Origin: Pseudomonas veronii
GTDB taxonomy: Bacteria; Pseudomonadota; Gammaproteobacteria; Pseudomonadales; Pseudomonadaceae
NCBI RefSeq assembly: GCF_001439695.1
Contig: NZ_JYLL01000007.1
Coordinates: 124,001 to 188,000 of the forward strand
Direction of reading: 5' to 3'
DNA: 64,000 bases
Position 1 is the first letter of the stretch. The number at the start of each line of letters is the position of its first letter. This document shows positions 60,322-64,000 of the stretch, one piece after another. The notes below the pieces were generated by a model. It made no database searches. It was not told where the DNA came from and was given only the letters and a program-made list of their open reading frames with translations. Position numbers and translations under genes: made by a program.

Positions 60322-61290
60322 GTGACCGACCCGAATAAACTGCGCCCCCACGCGCTGGCTCATGAGGTGTTGCAAGACCCGGCGATGGACCAGGCCCTCG
60401 ACTGGCTGATCGCCTTGCAGTGCCCGCAACCCGGGCAGCAGGCCGCGTTCGAAGCCTGGCTGGCCGGCGATCCGGCACGCGTCCGTGCCTTCGGCAAAGC
60501 CCAGGCCGCCTGGGGCGGGGCGCCCGTCCACAGCGCCGCCGTCGCGCTGGCCGCACCGCGCAAACCCGGGGCCTGGCGCCGTATCAAACCGCATTGGAAA
60601 CCACTGGCCACCGCCGCCGTGTTGATGCTCGGGCTGTTCAGCTTCAGCAACCTGCCGGTACGTCTGCAAGCCGACCACCTCACCGTGGTGGGTGAGCGCC
60701 AGCGCCTGCAATTGGATGAGGGCTCGAACGTCCTGTTGAACACCGATTCGGCATTCTCCAGCACCACCCGGGATCACCAGCGCATCGCCCGCCTCTACCA
60801 AGGCGAAGCGTTTTTCGAGGTAACGCCCAACCGCGGCCTGCCCCTGGAAGTCGACGCCGGCCCGGTGCGCGCCAGCGTGCGCGACACCGCATTCGCCGTG
60901 CGCTACCTCAACGGCGAAGCGCAGGTGCAGGTGCAGCGCGGCGACGTCGACCTGAGCAACACCTTCGACGATGCCCGCGTGCGCCTGAGCGCTGGGCAAA
61001 GCATCCGCATCGGTCCCAAGGGCTTCGGTCAACCCGCCAGGCTCGACGCCAACAAGGACCTGGCCTGGGTCCAGGGCCGGCTGATCTTCGAAAACCGCCC
61101 GATGAGCGAAGTGCTCGCCGAATTGCGCCGCTACTACCCCGGCTGGATCGTCAACACCAACGACCAACTCGCCAGCGTCGCCGTCACCGGCAACTACCGC
61201 CTCGACCAACCGTTGGACGTAGTGCGTTCCCTGGCCCACATCACCTCGGCCAAGCTCTCTGAATACCCGGCCTTGGTGATCCTGAACTAA
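60322..61290 (+). CDS. FecR-family anti-sigma regulator
   Basis: 322-residue inner-membrane regulator. A cytoplasmic N-terminal part with the DUF4880 pattern (DQALDWLIALQCPQPGQQAAFEAWLAGDPARVRAFGKAQAAW) binds the sigma factor, a single membrane helix lies near residues 95-112, and the periplasmic FecR domain follows (DEGSNVLLNTDSAF, RLYQGEAFFEVTPN, GPVRASVRDTAFAVRYL). It ends with an STN-like stretch. The start is a GTG (60322-60324) after a GAGG. Confidence 0.9.
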   Translation: MTDPNKLRPHALAHEVLQDPAMDQALDWLIALQCPQPGQQAAFEAWLAGDPARVRAFGKAQAAWGGAPVHSAAVALAAPRKPGAWRRIKPHWKPLATAAVLMLGLFSFSNLPVRLQADHLTVVGERQRLQLDEGSNVLLNTDSAFSSTTRDHQRIARLYQGEAFFEVTPNRGLPLEVDAGPVRASVRDTAFAVRYLNGEAQVQVQRGDVDLSNTFDDARVRLSAGQSIRIGPKGFGQPARLDANKDLAWVQGRLIFENRPMSEVLAELRRYYPGWIVNTNDQLASVAVTGNYRLDQPLDVVRSLAHITSAKLSEYPALVILN

Positions 61291-61291
61291 A

Positions 61292-61306
61292 TGAGAATTA
61301 TTTTTA
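61292..61306 (+). promoter_or_regulatory. Fur box upstream of the TonB receptor gene
   Basis: TGAGAATTATTTTTA matches the 7-1-7 Fur pattern at 11 or 12 of 14 positions. It begins one base after the FecR-like stop codon. It suggests that the receptor gene has its own iron-regulated promoter besides the ECF promoter. Confidence 0.6.
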
Positions 61307-61406
61307 CTCGATAGACCTCGGCTGTACGTCTCGTCTTAGCCAATGCAACTGATTCCTATTTGAACCAGTGCGCAACTATAAGACTCGTACTTCCGGAGCG
61401 CTCTCG

Positions 61407-63971
61407 ATGTCCTCTCGTTTCAATCGCCGGTCTTCTTCACCCGTGCTGTCCTTGCTGACCGCCGCCCTCCTGCTGGCCGGTACCCCGCTGACGGTCGCCG
61501 CCGCCGAACCGACCGCCCGCAGCCACGGCAACTACAGCTTCAGCATCGAACAGCAGCCACTGGTTTCGGCACTCAATGCCTTCACCGCCGTGACCGGCTG
61601 GCAAGTCGGCCTGTCGGCGGAGCTGGGCCAGGGCGTGTCGTCCCCTGGCGTGCGTGGTGCGCTGTCGCCGGAAAAAGCCCTGGAGCGCTTGTTGGTGGGG
61701 ACCAACCTGGGCTACCGCAAACTCGGCAACAGCAACATCGTCCTGGAAAAGCACGCTGCCGGCGGTGTCCTCAACCTGCAACAGGTGACCATCAGCGCCA
61801 CCCGTAACGAGCAGGACGTCAACAGCGTACCGAACACCGTCAGCGTGCATGATCGCCAAACGCTGGACCGCCAGAACGTCAACACGATCCGCGAACTGGT
61901 GCGTTACGAGCCCGGCGTCTCGGTCGGTGGCGCCGGCACCCGTGCCGGCAATGCGGGCTACAACATTCGCGGTATCGACGGCGACCGCATCCTCACCCAG
62001 GTCGATGGCGTGGAAGTGCCGGACAACTTCTTCAACGGCCCCTACGCCAAGACCCGTCGCAACTACGTCGACCCGGAAATCGTCAAGCGCGTGGAAATCC
62101 TGCGCGGCCCGGCGTCGGCCCTGTATGGCAGCAGCGCCATCGGCGGCGCGGTGAGCTATTTCACCCTCGACCCGGACGACATCATCAAACCCGGCCAGGA
62201 CGTCGGCGCCCGCCTCAAGACCGGCTACAGCTCCGCCGACGAGAGCTGGCTGACCTCCGCCACCGTCGCCGGCCGCGTACAGGACGTCGACGGTTTGCTG
62301 CACCTGAGCCAGCGCAACGGCCATGAAACCGAAGCCTACGACGGCAACAATGCCACCGGCCTGGCCCGCACCGGCGCCAACCCCGAGGAGGCGCGCACCA
62401 CCAACGTGTTGGCCAAACTGGGCTGGAACTATGGCGATGACAACCGTCTGGGCCTGACTTACGAGAAGTACAAGGACGATCGCGACGTCAACCTGAAGAA
62501 TGCCGTGGGTGGCCCGTTCGTCGGTGGTCAAGGTTTCAATCTCTACCGTGATCGCCGAGGCAACGACACCATCACCCGCGAACGTTTCGGCCTGGAAAAC
62601 ACCTTCGCCCTCGACTCGCCCGTGACCGATCGCATCAAGACCAGTCTCAATTACCAGATCGCCAAGACCGACCAGAGCACCGCAGAAATCTACCAGGCCG
62701 GCCGTCGGGTATTGCGCACCCGCGACACGCTTTATGAAGAAAAACAGTGGGTATTCGATGCCCAGCTGGACAAGGCATTCAGCCTCGGCGAAACCGATCA
62801 CCAAGTGACCTACGGCACCACGCTCAAGCAGCAGAAAGTCACCGGCTCCCGCGAGGGCGCGGCCACTTGCCTTGCCGTCGGCGCCGGTTGCACAGCCATT
62901 GGCGCGCCCAGCCCAACGGCCAGCGACAGCGTGAAGAAGGCCAGCGACTTCCCCGACCCGACCATCAACACCTATTCGTTGTTTGCCCAGGACCAGATTG
63001 CCTGGGACAAATGGACCTTCCTGCCCAGCCTGCGTTATGACTACACCCAGCTCAAACCCAAGCTGACTCAAGCGTTCCTCAGTACCGTCAACCCGACCGG
63101 CCAATACCCGGTGAGCGACAAGGAAAAAACCTGGCACCGTGTCACCCCCAAGTTTGGCCTGACGTATGCCCTGACCGATCACTACACCCTGTTTGGCCAA
63201 TACGCCGAAGGCTTCCGCACCCCCTCGGCCAAGGCGCTGTACGGACGCTTTGAAAACCTGAACCTGGGCTACACCGTCGAGCCCAACCCCGACCTCAAGC
63301 CGGAAACCAGCAAAGGCATCGAAACCGGGATTCGCGGCAAGTTCGCCGCAGGCTCCTTCGACATCGCGGTGTTTTACAACAAGTACCGCGACTTTATCGA
63401 CGAAGACAACGCGGTCGTCGGCGGCACCGTCGAACAGTTCCAGGCCGTCAATATCAAGCGCGCAACCATCAAGGGCGCGGAAGCCAAGGGCCGCTTGAAC
63501 CTCGACGCCTTCGGGGCGCCTCAGGGCCTGTATACCCAGGGGTCGATTGCCTACGCCTACGGGCGCAACGACGACAGCGGCGAGCCGCTGAACAGCGTCA
63601 ACCCACTCAAAGGCGTATTCGGTCTGGGTTACGAACAGGACAACTACGGTGGCCTGCTGAGCTGGACCCTGGTGAAGAAACAAGACCGTGTCGACAGCAA
63701 GACCTTCTTCGCGCCCGACGGCGACAGCGCCAACGGCCCGTTCAAGACCCCAGGCTTCGGCATCCTCGACCTGACCGGCTTCTATAAAGTCACCCACGAC
63801 GTGACCCTCAACGCCGGCCTCTACAACCTGACCGACAAGAAGTACTGGAACTGGGATGACGTGCGCAGCTACGACAGCGTCGGCGAAGCCGGTGTCACCG
63901 GCCCGGCCAACCTCGACCGCCTGACCCAGCCCGGTCGCAACTTTGCGATCAATGTGATCTGGGACATCTGA
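61407..63971 (+). CDS. TonB-dependent haem/hemoglobin-type receptor with STN signalling domain
   Basis: 854-residue receptor: a signal peptide (about 1-35, ending AAA-EP), an STN signalling domain (about 45-120; YSFSIEQQPLVSALNAFTAVTGWQVGLS), a plug (about 135-250, NIRGIDGDRILTQVDGVEVPDN, EILRGPASALYGSSAIGGAV) and a 22-strand barrel ending in FAINVIWDI. It fits the TonB-dependent hemoglobin/transferrin/lactoferrin family, and the STN domain links it to the FecR-like protein. The FRTP...NPDL motif is present, but the His found between those elements in many haem receptors is missing. A CX6C pair (CLAVGAGC) may form a loop disulfide. GGAG nine bases before the ATG at 61407 decides the start over a GTG 13 codons earlier. 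Confidence 0.9.
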   Translation: MSSRFNRRSSSPVLSLLTAALLLAGTPLTVAAAEPTARSHGNYSFSIEQQPLVSALNAFTAVTGWQVGLSAELGQGVSSPGVRGALSPEKALERLLVGTNLGYRKLGNSNIVLEKHAAGGVLNLQQVTISATRNEQDVNSVPNTVSVHDRQTLDRQNVNTIRELVRYEPGVSVGGAGTRAGNAGYNIRGIDGDRILTQVDGVEVPDNFFNGPYAKTRRNYVDPEIVKRVEILRGPASALYGSSAIGGAVSYFTLDPDDIIKPGQDVGARLKTGYSSADESWLTSATVAGRVQDVDGLLHLSQRNGHETEAYDGNNATGLARTGANPEEARTTNVLAKLGWNYGDDNRLGLTYEKYKDDRDVNLKNAVGGPFVGGQGFNLYRDRRGNDTITRERFGLENTFALDSPVTDRIKTSLNYQIAKTDQSTAEIYQAGRRVLRTRDTLYEEKQWVFDAQLDKAFSLGETDHQVTYGTTLKQQKVTGSREGAATCLAVGAGCTAIGAPSPTASDSVKKASDFPDPTINTYSLFAQDQIAWDKWTFLPSLRYDYTQLKPKLTQAFLSTVNPTGQYPVSDKEKTWHRVTPKFGLTYALTDHYTLFGQYAEGFRTPSAKALYGRFENLNLGYTVEPNPDLKPETSKGIETGIRGKFAAGSFDIAVFYNKYRDFIDEDNAVVGGTVEQFQAVNIKRATIKGAEAKGRLNLDAFGAPQGLYTQGSIAYAYGRNDDSGEPLNSVNPLKGVFGLGYEQDNYGGLLSWTLVKKQDRVDSKTFFAPDGDSANGPFKTPGFGILDLTGFYKVTHDVTLNAGLYNLTDKKYWNWDDVRSYDSVGEAGVTGPANLDRLTQPGRNFAINVIWDI

Positions 63972-64000
63972 TCAATCCGCCTCGCCTCGCCGGAATCAAT

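Noticed and set aside
61437..63797. A 786-codon minus-strand frame opposite the TonB receptor gene
   Set aside because: Antisense shadow; low-complexity Gly/Val/Ala protein without family features.

Overview
The window reads as a stretch of core chromosome from a Pseudomonas of the P. fluorescens group. The sequence is GC-rich and carries hallmark Pseudomonas genes: mvaT, a PmpR-type yebC, an OprD-family porin, the edd-glk-gltR-gtrS/gap glucose block and a FecI/FecR/TonB-receptor trio. At least six palindromic REP doublets (REPINs) typical of fluorescent pseudomonads sit between genes. I see no rRNA, tRNA, CRISPR array, transposase, integrase or prophage gene.

Layout. 1-9.3 kb: a minus-strand housekeeping run (tolQ start, ybgC, ruvB, ruvA, ruvC, yebC/pmpR, aspS, an FmdB zinc ribbon, a ribbon-helix-helix protein, a Dps-like protein), a plus-strand membrane/cold-shock fusion, then slyX and a HIT protein. 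9.3-11.3 kb: a long non-coding stretch and an OprD-family porin frameshifted close to its 3' end. 11.5-24 kb: mscS, yajQ, panE, a PAS/HAMP histidine kinase, a PduO-type adenosyltransferase, a Nudix-ThiE fusion, argJ, secA, a DciA-like DUF721 protein and a HerA-like DUF853 ATPase. 24-29 kb: an amino-acid-type chemoreceptor, then an overlapping three-gene set (GT4 glycosyltransferase, DUF2334 deacetylase-like, YbhN-like flippase) that looks like an undescribed glycoconjugate or glycolipid system. 29-32.5 kb: purU, mvaT, sbcB. 32.6-39.3 kb: a tightly overlapped six-gene operon, RDD / SpoIIM / DUF4129 / DUF4350 / MoxR / DUF58, which looks like a membrane-associated AAA+ chaperone machine. 39.3-44.8 kb: a PilZ protein, a lipoprotein, pyruvate kinase, a ferredoxin reductase and class I fumarase. 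44.8-49.5 kb: a DctB/DctD-like two-component pair followed by an MHS-family dicarboxylate-type transporter. The transporter has a visible sigma-54 promoter and two matched upstream sites. 49.5-53.2 kb: a four-repeat membrane protein, a flavin reductase-like protein, two small proteins and an AraC regulator. 53.2-59.5 kb: gtrS, gltR, glk and edd face gap across an intergenic region with two HexR-type operators. 59.7-64 kb: an ECF sigma factor, a FecR anti-sigma factor and a TonB-dependent receptor with an STN signalling domain, with two Fur-box-like sites.

How the genes work together. Carbon flow is a recurring theme: Entner-Doudoroff enzymes with their sensors, pyruvate kinase, fumarase and a dicarboxylate sensing and uptake module. 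Iron control governs the right end. The least understood parts are the glycosyltransferase cluster at 26.3-29.3 kb and the MoxR/DUF58 operon at 32.6-39.3 kb. Start codons were chosen from Shine-Dalgarno spacing, gene overlaps and family lengths. Family assignments come from reading motifs, not from database searches.
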